NCBI RefSeq assembly: GCF_902806685.2
Contig: NC_048560.1
Coordinates: forward strand, 7,592,212-7,656,211
Direction of reading: 5' to 3'
Length of the DNA stretch: 64,000 nt
Source: Maniola hyperantus
Taxonomy: Eukaryota > Arthropoda > Insecta > Lepidoptera > Nymphalidae
Positions 39,316-49,364 of this stretch are shown piece by piece; the first letter of the stretch is position 1, and every line of letters begins with the position of its first letter. The position numbers and the translations under genes are program-made. Below the pieces are notes generated by a model. The model saw only the letters and a list, made by a program, of their open reading frames with translations, was not told the DNA's origin and searched no databases.

Positions 39316-39602
39316 GTAAGTAATTTTATACGTAATTATTAAAATAGTTTCTACACTTTCTACACTTATTGACATCTAGTGTGAGATAGCTGAACTATGT
39401 AGTGACATCAATATATCGATGTTAGGTCGCTAAGCGAGTAGTTTTGCTACTAACCCGCAGATGGAAATTTGAGAAGTGGGCGGCGTTCCACAACCCCTCA
39501 CCCCGCAAAATGACACTCGATATTTCATAGGGAAATCTTAATACAACATCTCCTCTTTGTTTCTGCTCTATGGAGCATACACATCACAACTTTCGTCACT
39601 GG
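39316..39602 (+). other. Putative THAP intron start with a 20-bp inverted repeat partner
   Basis: CTCCTCTTTGTTTCTGCTCT (39551-39571) is the inverse of AGAGCAGAAACAAAGAGGAG (39062-39083), so the exon sits between short inverted repeats. No second THAP exon is seen here. Confidence 0.45.
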
Positions 39603-39765
39603 CAGTAAGCGGGCTGTAGCTTAGTGGTTAGAGCGTCGGGCGCGATCCCAGGAGACGCGGGTTCGATTCCTGCCGGTTCGCAATTTTTGATGTGTATTTA
39701 AAATTATTTAGAAATTTCCTTCAAGTGTAGGTGAAACACTATAAAAATTATAAAAATATAGTTAA
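39603..39765 (+). repeat. SINE-4, full-length sense copy
   Basis: GCGGGCTGTAGCTTAGTGGT (A-box) and GGGTTCGATTCCTGCC (B-box) with the body to AAAAATATAGT. Together with 38812-38934 it forms 122-bp direct repeats around the THAP segment. Confidence 0.7.
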
Positions 39766-39802
39766 GTATAGGTACATAAGTTATTTAAGTATATAAGTAA
39801 CT

Positions 39803-39960
39803 AGATGATGCCCGCAACTTCGTCCGCGTGGATTTAGGTTTTTAAAAATCGCGTGATTACTCTTTGATTTTCCGGGATAAAAGTAGCCTTCGTCACTCTC
39901 AAGGTCTTTAACTATATACACGCAAAAAATCACGCTGATCCGTTGCTCCCCTCGCGCCTT
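39803..39960 (-). mobile_element. Helitron-like family B, partial
   Basis: CTAGATGATGCCCGCAACTT ... AAAAAATCACGCTGATCCGT; the 5' end of the element is missing. Confidence 0.6.
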
Positions 39961-40243
39961 TCTACCTGCTTTCTACACTTCGGTCCCTGCCGGACTGCCG
40001 CGGCCGTCGCCATTATTTTAATTTCGTGATATCTCCTAAGATATTATTCTAAATGAAATGATACAAGGGCAATTTTGGTCTAAATTAAACACTTTGAGAT
40101 CACGAACAATTTTATTTTGACAAGCATAATACTGTGACAGTAAAAACACCTTCGAAAGTAAAGCTTTGTTTTATATAACTAAGTATGGATGTAAACTTTT
40201 AAAGGCTAGTTTACGGAACTAACGCTGCAAAATTTCCACAGCA

Positions 40244-40536
40244 GTACCCGTAGTAGGACAAGATTTTACGTCTCACCAAACCAAACCAAATTCGAGAGTC
40301 GAAATACTTCCGCGTTACAGTAAACTGGATCTTAAATGCCTTGTATTAAAGCTCAAGTTTGTCTACACTTCTACAGCCAGCGCTCCAAGCGGAAACATTG
40401 CGAAATTAAAATCAGTGGCATTGAATATTTGACTTCAATTCAAGGCTGTTTAGGTCCATTTTACTGTAACGCGGAAGTATTTCGACTCTCGAATTTGGTT
40501 TGGTTTGGTGAGACGTAAAATCTTGTACTACGGGTA
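40244..40536. mobile_element. TIR element, GTACCCGTAG ends, copy 2
   Basis: About 98% like 16852-17143 by eye, with the same ends. It abuts block X of the composite Helitron-like element without spacer. Confidence 0.7.
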
Positions 40537-40883
40537 CTGATATGATACCTTAAAAAACGCGAAAAAAATATATTAAAAATACTATAATTTTGTAAATATT
40601 TACTATATATTGCAAATAAAACATCTGATTGATGCTAGAGGTCAATAAACGTTGCGTAAGTAGGCCACTCGGAGTCAATGCCGCGTCGTAGGTGGGGCGC
40701 ATTGGCCCGCATTTTGCACGGTATACATTGCGGGTTTGAAAAAGCTAAATCAATAAAACTACAGAATGGGGCAAATGGTTATTGGTATTGGCCCACAGTT
40801 CAACCGATTTTGACGATATTTGGTACAGAGATAGCTTGCATCCCGGGAAACTTTTTATCCCGGAAAATCAAAGAGTTCCCAAA
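40537..40883 (+). mobile_element. Composite element: block X plus Helitron-like part
   Basis: The inverse of 16115-16540: TGATATGATACCTTAAAAAA ... GGCCACTCGGAGTCAATGCC ... CAGAATGGGGCAAATGGTTA, then GTTCAACCGATTTTGACG ... AATCAAAGAGTTCCC. The CTAG end is lost. Confidence 0.55.
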
Positions 40884-40888
40884 ATGGA

Positions 40889-40974
40889 CTTACCATTTTA
40901 CTGTAACGCGGAAGTATTTCGACTCTCGAATTTGGTTTGGTTTGGTGAGACGTAAAATCTTGTACTACGGGTAC
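40889..40974. repeat. Single right arm of the GTACCCGTAG element
   Basis: CCATTTTACTGTAACGCGGA ... TGTACTACGGGTAC, matching 40455-40536. The left arm is absent. Confidence 0.65.
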
Positions 40975-41110
40975 AGAATCCTAGTTTATAATTGAAGTGT
41001 ACCGGGTTCGGACACCCTCATGAATATGTTAGCGCGCGACGTAAGTGAAAAAATCCTGAAACGGGCCGCGTCATACGAAAAATAACACACAACATATTGT
41101 GGTCTCTCTG

Positions 41111-41966
41111 ATGTCCTCATAATGGATGCTCTGACGTCAAACATACAGGAGCAGGCACCCTGGTGCATGCTGTTTGCCGATGACATTGTGCTTGTCGGAG
41201 AAGATGCGACCGAAGTCCAGAACAGACTATGTAGCTGGCAAGAGAAATTGGAAAGTGTTGGCCTAAGGATCAGCCGGACTAAGACAGAACATACGTTCTG
41301 TGACTTCGGTGGCCCCTCCAGTTTCTCTGAGATTGCTCTAGATGGCATAACCTTACCTGTTTGTTCCAATTTCCGGTACCTCGGTTCGCTCTTCCAAAAC
41401 GACGGTAATATTGACCGAGACGTGAACAATAGAATGAATGCGGGATGGATGAAATGGCGACAGGTCTCAGGTGTTACATGCGACCCGCAAATGCCCCTTA
41501 AACTTAAGGGGAAAATCTATAAAACAGTCGTTAGACCTGTCACATTGTATGGTTCAGAATGTTGGGCGGTAAAAGGGACGGATGAAAGGAGAGTACATGC
41601 GACTGAAATGCGAATGTTGAGATGGATGTGTGGTGTGACAAGGATGGATAAGATAAGAAATGAATATATAAGGGGTAGTTTGAAAGTAGCGCCAGTGGTA
41701 GAAAAGATGAGGGGTAATAGGCTGGCATGGTATGGGCATATAATGCGGAGGGAAGAAAGCCATGTCACTAGAAGAATGTTAAGTATGCATGTGGAAGGAA
41801 AAAAGAGGAGAGGACGACCAAAGAAAAGGTGGATGGATTGCGTGAAAGAGGATATGCGTGAAAAAGAAGTGGATAATACGTTGACAAATGACAGGAATGA
41901 GTGGAAGAAGAAGACATGTTGTGCCGACCCCACGTAGCGTGGGATAAGGTAAGGAAGAAGAAGAAG
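41111..41966 (+). pseudogene. 5'-truncated RTE-like LINE with 17-bp target duplication
   Basis: This is a copy of a non-LTR retrotransposon related to RTE but distinct from the family at 20159. One open frame (41122-41937, 271 residues) starts inside the RT domain: MLFADDIVLVGE carries the F/Y-A-D-D catalytic block, followed by the thumb (FRYLGSLFQNDG), LYGSECWAV and the C-terminal GRPKKRWMDCVKED, with the stop at 41935-41937. The endonuclease and the first RT motifs are missing, so it is inactive although the frame is open. A (GAA)n tail closes the element. ATATTGTGGTCTCTCTG lies at 41094-41110 and 41967-41983, a perfect 17-bp target duplication fixing both ends. The intact frame and perfect duplication suggest a young insertion. 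Confidence 0.88.
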
Positions 41967-42039
41967 ATATTGTGGTCTCTCTGTCTCTGTGTATCGTATT
42001 CATCATTGCTGAAGGTCATAACCCCTTTCCATTAATCCA

Positions 42040-42199
42040 TACTATACTGTGACTGTCTGTCTGTCTGCTAGCTTTTCACGGCCCAACAGTTTAACCGATT
42101 TTGATTAAATTTGGTACCGAGTTAGCGTACATCCCGGGGAAGGACATAGGCTACTTTTTATCAGGAAAATCAAAGAGTTCCTCTAGAGGCATCATCTAG
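42040..42199 (+). mobile_element. Helitron-like family B, subfamily with GGCCCAACAG
   Basis: TTTTCACGGCCCAACAGTTT ... CTCTAGAGGCATCATCTAG|T. It is joined directly to the following family A copy. Confidence 0.6.
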
Positions 42200-42395
42200 T
42201 CCAAATATATAAAAGGAAAAGGGGACTAACTGACTGATCTATCAACGCACAGCTTAAACTACTGGACGGATCGGGCTGAATTTTGGCATGCAGATAGCCA
42301 TTATGACGTAGGCATCCGCTAAGAAAGGATTTTTGAAAATTCAACCACTAAAGGGGTAAAATATTGGTTCGAAATTTGTGTAGTCTACGCAGAAT
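42200..42395 (+). mobile_element. Helitron-like family A, 3'-truncated
   Basis: TCCAAATATATAAAAGGAAA, a short microsatellite and the core to GTGTAGTCTACGCAG; the CTAG end is missing. Confidence 0.6.
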
Positions 42396-42472
42396 AGTGG
42401 GGAGTTTTTTTTTGGGTTTTAATGCGGTGGATTCCTGCATGTGTAGGATTTCACTCTGAGGTTTAATGATGA

Positions 42473-42707
42473 CTAGCTTATGCTCGCGACTTCGTCCGCG
42501 TGGACTACAAAATTTCAAACCCCTATTTATCCCCCTTAGGAGTTGAATTTTCAAAAATCCTTTCTTAGCGGATGCCTACATCATAATAGCTATCTGCATG
42601 CCAAATTTCAGCCCGATCCGTCCAGTAGTTTAAGCTGTGCGTTGATAGATCAGTCAGTCAGTCAGTCAGTCAGTCAGTCAGTCACCTCCTTTTATATATA
42701 TATAAGA
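42473..42707 (-). mobile_element. Helitron-like family A, full-length
   Basis: CTAGCTTATGCTCGCGACTT ... (GTCA)n ... TATATATATAAGA. Confidence 0.7.
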
Positions 42708-42723
42708 TAAGATTATTATCAGA

Positions 42724-43014
42724 CTAGCTGATACCCACAATATCGTCCGCGTGGTGTTCGGTTTTTAAAAATTCCGTGGGAACTCTTTGATTTCCCAGGA
42801 TAAAAGTAACCTATGCCACTCCCATACACACGGTTTGTTGGTTTGTCCTTCAATCACGCTGCAGTGGAGCAACAAATCGATATTATATTTTGCATACACA
42901 TAGATAGAACCCTAGAAAATGTTCAAGGCTATTTTTCATTTCGAAAAATGAAAGAATTTCCACGAGCGGATTAAACCCTTAATCAAGGCGGACGAAGTCG
43001 TGAGCATCAGCTAG
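42724..43014. mobile_element. Foldback Helitron-like family B pair
   Basis: The left half starts CTAGCTGATACCCACAATAT (reverse 3' end). The right half ends GGACGAAGTCGTGAGCATCAGCTAG (sense 3' end). They meet at the CCAATAA/TTTGTTGG region, so both outer ends are Helitron-like 3' ends. Confidence 0.65.
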
Positions 43015-43020
43015 TTAATG

Positions 43021-43238
43021 ATAATTAAAGTCTAGTCATATCCAATTTGTTTTAAAATCTAGGCCAGATTAAATAAGTGAAAATGTCTAGCGCTAAGAAG
43101 AAGTGAAGCCGAGCGGATATAGGATTTATTAACGAGTGATAATGGAAGCGAGCGATGGGAAATAAAGCATTGAGACGTATTAGGCTTGAGCCATATGTAG
43201 CGATAATGACGCGCGTTTTAATTTGTTTATTATTGATA
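43021..43238 (+). repeat. Local direct duplication, unit 1
   Basis: AAGTCTAGTCATATCCAATT ... GAAAATGTCTAGCGCTAAGA ... ATTGAGACGTATTAGGCT, repeated at 43416-43835 with an insertion in the second unit. Confidence 0.7.
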
Positions 43239-43365
43239 CGGATTTTCCGGGATAAAAAGTAGCCTATGTCCGTCCCCGGGATGTAAGCTAGCTCTGTACA
43301 AAATTTCATCAAAATCGGTTAAATTGTTGGGCCGTGAAAAGCGTGAAGGACAGACAGACAGATAG
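43239..43365 (-). mobile_element. Helitron-like family B, partial
   Basis: GATTTTCCGGGATAAAAAGT ... GGGCCGTGAAAAGC and a GACAGACAGACAG run. Confidence 0.6.
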
Positions 43366-43415
43366 ATGATGGTTATGATGAGTAATGATGATGAATTATG
43401 ATAATGAAAAATGTC

Positions 43416-43835
43416 AATAATAATTAAAATCTAGTCATGTCCAATTTACTTTAAAATCTGGGCCAAATGAAGTCAAAGTCAAAGTCAAATGATTTATTCA
43501 AAATAGGTAATAAATTACTCTTATTGATGGTCTGGTATGGTGTTAGATTTGTAAGATTATAGTGGTGATAATTATTACGCAAACTTAAAACTAATGCTCC
43601 GAGGATTCCAAACGCGCCCAGGTCTGAGAAGAGCCCACAACAAACTCAGCCGGGTATTCTTTTTATTATCACCAAGTAGAAATAAGTGAAAATGTCCAGC
43701 GCTAAGAAGAAGTGAAGCCGAGCGGATATAGGATTTATTAACGAGTGATAATGGAAGCGAGCGATGGGAAATAAAGCATTGAGACGTATTAGGCTCGAGC
43801 AGGTGTAGCGACAGTAACGTGGATTTTATTTGTTT
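43416..43835 (+). repeat. Local direct duplication, unit 2, split by a LINE tail
   Basis: AAAATCTAGTCATGTCCAAT ... then, after the insertion, GAAAATGTCCAGCGCTAAGA ... ATTGAGACGTATTAGGCTCG. Confidence 0.7.
43467..43676 (-). repeat. LINE 3' end inserted in duplication unit 2
   Basis: GTCAAAGTCAAAGTCAAATG ... GGGTATTCTTTTTATTATCAC is the inverse of 19700-19917. Its absence from unit 1 shows it came after the duplication. Confidence 0.65.
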
Positions 43836-44414
43836 ACTAGCTGATGCCTGCGACTTCGTCCGCCTGCATGCAATAATTTACCTACTTAGATTAATCGAAT
43901 ATGACAATGCATAGATTGAAGCATTTAATTTTTAATGAAAAAAAAAACGAAACGATCTATCTCTATCTATGAAAGGAGAAACTGAAAACTGGATCTAAAA
44001 ATATAAAATTTTGCTTTTAGGTTCTTTGTATAACATCGAAAGTATTTTATAAAATTTCACCTGACTTTTAAATTCTAGGCAAGCGCACTCCAAGTTAGAC
44101 CTCGTCATTGCTTTTTTAAGTATGATTGTCGTCAAGCACAAGTACAATAAAAAAATAGTTACTTTTACTCAGTTTTAATAGTTTATCCTAAGATTTGTTA
44201 TTTTATAAAGGTCATAATGTGCTTTGTCCAACAAAACGCGGCGTTTGAAACGCGCATTTTGCTGCTACATCTGCTCTGAGCCTAAGCAGATTTGTAGAGC
44301 TCCGTTAGGAGCAAGTAATAATGGATTTGAATTAAATAAAGCAAGAGCTTAATCTCACACGGGCGTGGAAACTTAATTTGCACCCGCAGCTTTTTCACTA
44401 GTGCAAGTCTTTTT
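43836..44414. other. Unassigned DNA with one Helitron-like stub
   Basis: CTAGCTGATGCCTGCGACTTCGTCC at 43839-43863 is only the last 25 bp of a reversed family B end. The rest is unassigned. Confidence 0.45.
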
Positions 44415-44760
44415 TATTTTTTATTTTTTTTATTCAGATACAAGTTAGCCCTTGACTGCAATCTCACCTGGTGGTAAGTGATGATGCAGTCTAAGATGAT
44501 AGCGGGCTAACTTGGAAGGGGTATGGCAGTTTTTATTAAACCCATACCCCTTTGGTTTCTACACGGCATCGTACCGGAACGCTAAATCGCTTGGCGGCAC
44601 GGCATTGCCGGTAGGGTGGTAACTAGCCACGGCCGAAGCCTCCCACCAGACCAGACCATAAATTTAGAAATTATAAAATTCCAAACCCCTGCTAGGAGTC
44701 GAACCCGGGACCTCCCACTATTAAGACCACAGCGCTCACCACTGCGCCAGGGAGGTCGTC
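44415..44760 (-). repeat. SINE-1, full-length reverse copy
   Basis: T-run, CAGATACAAGTTAGCCCTTG ... GAGTCGAACCCGGGACCTCC (B-box) ... CACTGCGCCAGGGAGGTC (A-box side). Near-identical to 18375-18715 inverted. Confidence 0.75.
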
Positions 44761-44804
44761 AAAAAGTCTGTACTAAGATGCAAGTACAAAAAGATTTTAT
44801 TAGT

Positions 44805-45035
44805 AGAAAAAATATATCACTTGCTTTAACGGTGAAGAAAAACATCGTTAGGAAACTTGCATGCCTGAGAGTTCTCCGTTAAATGTGCTCAAAGGTGTGA
44901 GAAGTCAGTCAATCCGCACTTGGGCAGCGTGGTAGACAAAGGCCTAAACCCTTCTCATTCTGAGAGGAGACTCGTGTTCAGTAATGGGACGGTAATGGGT
45001 TGATCATGATGACGATGATGATGACCCACAATTTA
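44805..45035 (+). repeat. SINE-3 body without head
   Basis: AACGGTGAAGAAAAACATCG, TTGCATGCCTGAGAGTTCTC, CCGCACTTGGGCAGCGTGGT and a (GAT)n tail at 45010-45030. Confidence 0.6.
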
Positions 45036-45052
45036 GTTGAATAAATATAACT

Positions 45053-45378
45053 AGCTAATGCCCGCGACTTCATCCGCGTGGACTACACGAATTTCGAACC
45101 CCTAATTCATTCCCTTAGGGGTTGAATTTTCAAAAATCCTGTCTTAGCGGAGGTTTACGTCATAATAGCTATTTGCATGACAAATTTCAATCCGATCCGA
45201 TACGGAAAAACTTATTTAAAGTTTATGAATGCACCAAACTTATTGTAAACTGTAAATATTCTTCTTTAATAAAATAAATAAATATAAAAAAATATATAAA
45301 AAAAAATCCGTCCAGAGCTGTGCGTTGATATATCAGTCAGTCAGTCAGTCAATCACCTTTTCGTTTTATATATTTAGA
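45053..45378 (-). mobile_element. Helitron-like family A with a poly(A) insertion
   Basis: CTAGCTAATGCCCGCGACTT ... TATATATTTAGA. A segment of about 105 bp (45203-45307, ending in an A-rich tail) is flanked by ATCCG on both sides, a 5-bp target duplication. Confidence 0.65.
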
Positions 45379-45644
45379 TTTGATTTGATGTGTCCAGTCC
45401 AGTTGGCTCAATCTGTGTCGAAAATTGAAATTGACCGTTGTGGAAGAAATTCGGTTAGGTTGAGAGGAATAAAACAACATTGGAAGTAAAAACGGATCGG
45501 AAATACTATAATCACATAACAAGAAATGCAATTTCCTACATAATAGGATCGTATAAAGGAAAACCCGTCCGTTTCCATTATCACCCGTTAATAAATCCTA
45601 CATCCGGCTTATTATGCGACTCAGTGCAGTCTAGCGGCTTTTAT

Positions 45645-45795
45645 TTTGTGTTATAAGTCCCGCAAATTGCTAATGCGCTAGGCTGCCATTTTAGTGACGT
45701 CAGCACTAGACTGAAGTTTCTAGCTAATGGTAGGTATATTTTTATTTCGGCTGACGTCAAAATAACGTCATTTCGATGTTAATGGGTTTGATGAA
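45645..45795 (+). repeat. TAAGTCCCGCAAATTGCTAA repeat, copy 1
   Basis: GTCCCGCAAATTGCTAATGC ... CCATTTTAGTGACGTCAGCA ... TTCGGCTGACGTCA. Also at 47650-47790. The two TGACGTCA sites are inverted-palindromic; class unknown. Confidence 0.55.
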
Positions 45796-45829
45796 AAAAA
45801 AATTTTTGAGTTTCAGTTCTAAGTATGGG

Positions 45830-46027
45830 TAAGCCCAAAATTTATTGTTTTTTTAAATATTTTTGTGTAAAAATCTTAATGCGGTTCACAGAATACATCT
45901 TTTTACCAAGTTTCAACAGTATAGCTCTTATAGTTTCAGAAAGAAGTGGCTGTGACATACGGACAGACAGACATGACGAATCTATGAGGGTTCCGTTTTT
46001 TGCCATTCGGCTACGGAATCCTAAAAA
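45830..46027 (+). repeat. Repeat family R-related tail
   Basis: GACAGACAGACATGACGAAT, AGGGTTCCGTTTTTTGCC and GGCTACGGAATCCTAAAAA, as at 21990-22035. Confidence 0.55.
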
Positions 46028-46319
46028 TCACATCATTTTATTACTACAGTCCAAGACCCTATTAAAATGAATTCATTAGATCATGAAACAAAGCTATTCC
46101 AGTACTAAATCATGAATATTACAAAGTGCCCTTTTCAATCGTGGCATTTAGCAGCCGTAGCGTTAATAACTAATCACTATCACACGCAATAGACACGCTA
46201 TTTGAAATTCGTTCTCATAGAGATTTACTATAACTATAGAGCAACTATTTAAAGCATTATCTTACCAACATTTTGATCGCAATCAATCACTTGGCTTATT
46301 ACTTGAGATATATATACGT

Positions 46320-46505
46320 ACTAGCGTATGCTCGCGACTTTGTCCGCGTGGACTACAGACATTTCAAACCCGTATTTCACCCTCTTAGGAGTTTAATTTT
46401 CAAAAATACTTTCTTAACGGATGCTTACGTCATAATAGCTATCTGCATGCCAAATTTCAGCCAGATCCGTCCAGTAGTTTGAAAGAAAGAAAGAAAGAAA
46501 GAAAA
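46320..46505 (-). mobile_element. Helitron-like family A ending in (GAAA)n
   Basis: CTAGCGTATGCTCGCGACTT ... GATCCGTCCAGTAGTTTG and then a GAAA microsatellite (46481-46504) in place of the usual end. Confidence 0.65.
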
Positions 46506-46799
46506 GATAGATCGCGTAGATCTTATCTCTTAAGAGAGAGAAAAAGATAACAGATGAGTTAACGTATTAAAAAGTAAGCCCTTTAATAAATTTAACGCCA
46601 TAGCGCTATGCTAGCTGAATTGAACTTTATTACGTCGTAACAAAAGTACCTATTTATTTAAACGTCTTTGCATAATGATCTTCTTGTGTGTAAGGCACTA
46701 TTAAGTATTCACTATGTTTTCCTTCACGGTTAAAACAAGTGATATTTAACTGCTTTAAACGCATATTACTTCGAATTGCTAGAGGTACGTTTTTGTTTT

Positions 46800-46972
46800 T
46801 TTTTAAAAAGAATATTAGCCATATTAAATGACTAATATTCCCCTTTCCTCTCCAATTAAGCGTCAGGCTTGTGCTAGGAGTAGGTACGACAATAGTGCAA
46901 CGGGCGGGGTTTGAACCGTCGACCTTTCGGTTTTCAGTCCACTCCTATACCGGTTGAGCTATTGAGGCTCTA
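46800..46972 (-). repeat. SINE-2 (tRNA-Phe-like head)
   Basis: TTAAAAAGAATATTAGCCAT ... GGGCGGGGTTTGAACCGTCG ... CGGTTGAGCTATTGAGGC. Confidence 0.75.
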
Positions 46973-46996
46973 TCCGTGTCCGGATCAACCCCCCAA

Positions 46997-47146
46997 TTGT
47001 GTAAGAATAACGTTTTCATCGTTATCGTAATCGTCAACAAATTCTGCCCTTTGATTGGCTGTGAAAGCGAAATTGGCAGTGAATCAACCAATCAAAGGGC
47101 AGAATTTGTAAACGATTATGATAACGACGAATACGTTTTTCTTACA
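46997..47146. mobile_element. MITE with GTGTAAGAATAACG ends
   Basis: The arms GTGTAAGAATAACGTTTTCA ... AAATTCTGCCCTTTGATTGG and their inverse pair for about 60 bp around a 25-bp centre. Confidence 0.75.
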
Positions 47147-47649
47147 CGATCTGACTGACTTAGGACGGGGACCCCGAGTAAATGCCACAGTTTTGACTAC
47201 TATACTAGTTTACGTTTATGTTCTATAATAGTTCACGATTGGCAATAGACTAGACTTAAGTTAAAAGAAGCAAATAATAATAAAGTTGTTAAAAACTTTT
47301 TCTTTATCCTATCTATCACGATAGTACTATTTAAATATCTATGCTCATTCCAAATTCTATTAGTTTTACACCGAACATCAGCTAGGTATAAAATTAACAT
47401 TTACAGTGGGTCCTATCACTTTATAATAAGGTTTATTTTCGAATATCTTAGCGTTATTTAAGGTGGTTTTACTCCTGACCTGACATTTACAGGCTAGAAC
47501 ATAAATGTTTGGAGTTGATTTCAATATCTATTGAAATTGACTGACTGACATAATCAACATCAAGTACTGCCACATGATGGGATATTCCAAAACATTTTTT
47601 GTACAGTTTCAACTCATTTTGCTTACAGTATGTACCGGGCAGGAAATAT
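47147..47649. other. Unassigned DNA
   Basis: Nothing is recognised. Confidence 0.35.
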
Positions 47650-47795
47650 AAGTCCCGCAAATTGCTAATACGCGTGGCCGCCATTTTAGTGACGTCGGCA
47701 CTAGACTGAAGTGTCGAAAGACCAGTACCGTTGACAAAAAAAAATTTGATGACGGTATATTTTTAATTCGGCTGACGTCACGCCAAGCAATGTTA
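47650..47795 (+). repeat. TAAGTCCCGCAAATTGCTAA repeat, copy 2
   Basis: AAGTCCCGCAAATTGCTAAT ... GCCATTTTAGTGACGTCGGC ... TTCGGCTGACGTCACGCC; see 45645-45795. Confidence 0.55.
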
Positions 47796-48645
47796 ATGAG
47801 ACATGGGTCCAGCGAATACATAGAACTTTAGAAAGGGATAATGGTTCCAGTGACTGTAACAATGTGAACCGGGCTTAACAGTTTAAAAAGATAAACCTTC
47901 CACCGTGAATAGTTAAATACCAAATAAAATAGTTAATAACCAAAATTCCAAAAGCAAAATAGTTCCGAGCGGCCCTTTGTATAACAAGTTCATAAGTGGC
48001 GGTATCGCTTGAAACCTGCTCACCGCATCAAATATTCACTACTACCTGACCTGAAATTATACGCTCCTACTATGTTGTATAACATAACATAATATATGTA
48101 ACCGTACGACTGTACTCGTAGTATGGGATTCACTCATTTTGATCCAATTTTGGCTACGGCTGCGAAATAATCTAAGCTTGCTAGTTCTAATAAGTGTTGA
48201 GGCGATATCCGTCCCAAAAGCGGTGTTAAGGCACATTTCGGATGTTCAAAGAATCAAATTTTGGCCTCAAAAACTACAAATTTGTTCATTTATTTATTTT
48301 TATTATAAAAATTAAAGATATTCTTCAATGAATTACGAGAGCCAAAACACGATTGGCACAATTTGGCTCGATACAAAAAAATCGGGAAGCTTCCCCAAAA
48401 TACGCATTTTTTTTACAAGACCGTTAGGAGAAAAACCAGTTATGGATAAAATAATAATCTATAGGATTATTATTTTATCCTATCGATTATCGGGATTTAT
48501 TTATAAAAAATGGACAGGCTGGTTTCCGAAAGCCTATAGGTTCAGATACTGACCACAAAATAATGGACTAACAACTTTTAACGCAAGCAACACGCATATT
48601 TGGGGAGTATTTAGTAAAGTTTGATTAGTATTTTCTATCTAGCTA
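47796..48645. other. Unassigned DNA with one hairpin
   Basis: GGATAAAATAATAATCTATA and its inverse form a hairpin at 48445-48482. Otherwise nothing is recognised. It lies downstream of the Ig exon on the minus strand and is probably intron. Confidence 0.4.
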
Positions 48646-48862
48646 TCACTATCCCTATTATAAATGCGAAAGTGTGTTTGTTTGTTGGTTCGTCCTTCAA
48701 TCACGTAGCAACGGAGCAACGGATCGACGTGATTTTTTGCATGGGTATAGTTTAAGACCTGGAGAGTTACGTGGGCTACTTTTTATCCCGGAAAATCAAA
48801 GAGTTCCCACGGGGTTTTTGAAAACCTAAATCCACGCGTACGAAGTCCCGGGCATCAGCTAG
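48646..48862 (+). mobile_element. Helitron-like family B, full-length
   Basis: TCACTATCCCTATTATAAAT ... CGAAGTCCCGGGCATCAGCTAG|T. Its end lies about 30 bp from the splice donor of the Ig exon. Confidence 0.75.
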
Positions 48863-48895
48863 TTTCATATATAACTAATATCGTTTTATTCTTAC

Positions 48896-49067
48896 CTGTT
48901 CATCATATCGCCCTCAGGCCGGTTGATGGCGGCATCCTTGGAGGCGGAGTACACGTAAACTCGCGTATCTGCCTTATACCACTTTATACTGTGCATCTCC
49001 CCACAGGACTTCCCGTCTATACGACATCGGAGTCGAGCTGTGTTGCCAACCAGCGCTGATGCGTGAT
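48896..49067 (-). CDS. Immunoglobulin-domain exon of a host cell-surface protein (partial gene)
   Basis: A 172-nt exon on the minus strand. The acceptor TTGTTGTTCCCAG ends at 49068 and the donor GTAAGA starts at 48895. The exon enters in phase 1 and leaves in phase 2. It encodes about 56 complete residues beginning HASALVGNTARLRCRIDG and continuing with HSIKWYK and RVYVYS, ending PEGDMMN. The first Ig cysteine (RLRC) and the core tryptophan (IKWYK) are in place. The second disulphide cysteine must lie in the next exon at lower coordinates. An additional cysteine pair position (GKSCGE) is seen. This is the N-terminal half of a V/I-set domain like those of insect axon-guidance and adhesion receptors (Sidestep, Beat and Neuromusculin classes were considered; I cannot decide). 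No other exon of the gene was found, so neighbouring introns must be long. Confidence 0.72.
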
Positions 49068-49201
49068 CTGGGAACAACAAAAAACCAAAATTCATTTCAT
49101 GCAGTGATATATCTAAACAAGTTTAAAAAGTTTTTAAAGCCCTGACGGCGGTTTGCACTGCATCAGATCTGGTGTTTATTAAGTCAAAATTACTGAAAAA
49201 A

Positions 49202-49341
49202 GAATTGAATTTTCAAACATACTTTCTTAGCTGACGTCTACGTTATAAATTAGCTATCTGCATGCCAAATTTCAGCCCGATCCGTCCAGTCGTTTGAGCA
49301 ACAGAGTACATTGGTATAATATTATAAGATTTGAGCTGTGC
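49202..49341 (-). repeat. Helitron-like family A variant, fragment
   Basis: TTGAATTTTCAAACATACTT ... CAAATTTCAGCCCGATCCGT ... AAGATTTGAGCTGTGCG. A related fragment occurs just past the assembly gap at 58753-58892. Confidence 0.6.
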
Positions 49342-49364
49342 GTATACATATTAAAAAAAAAAAA

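Noticed and set aside
41517..41933. Long minus-strand frame opposite the RTE-like ORF
   Set aside because: Antisense shadow rich in Ser, Pro and His, caused by the Lys/Arg-rich sense strand.
44616..44882. 88-codon plus-strand frame, related to a minus-strand frame at 18335-18523
   Set aside because: It is the antisense reading of SINE-1, so the resemblance is due to the repeat.
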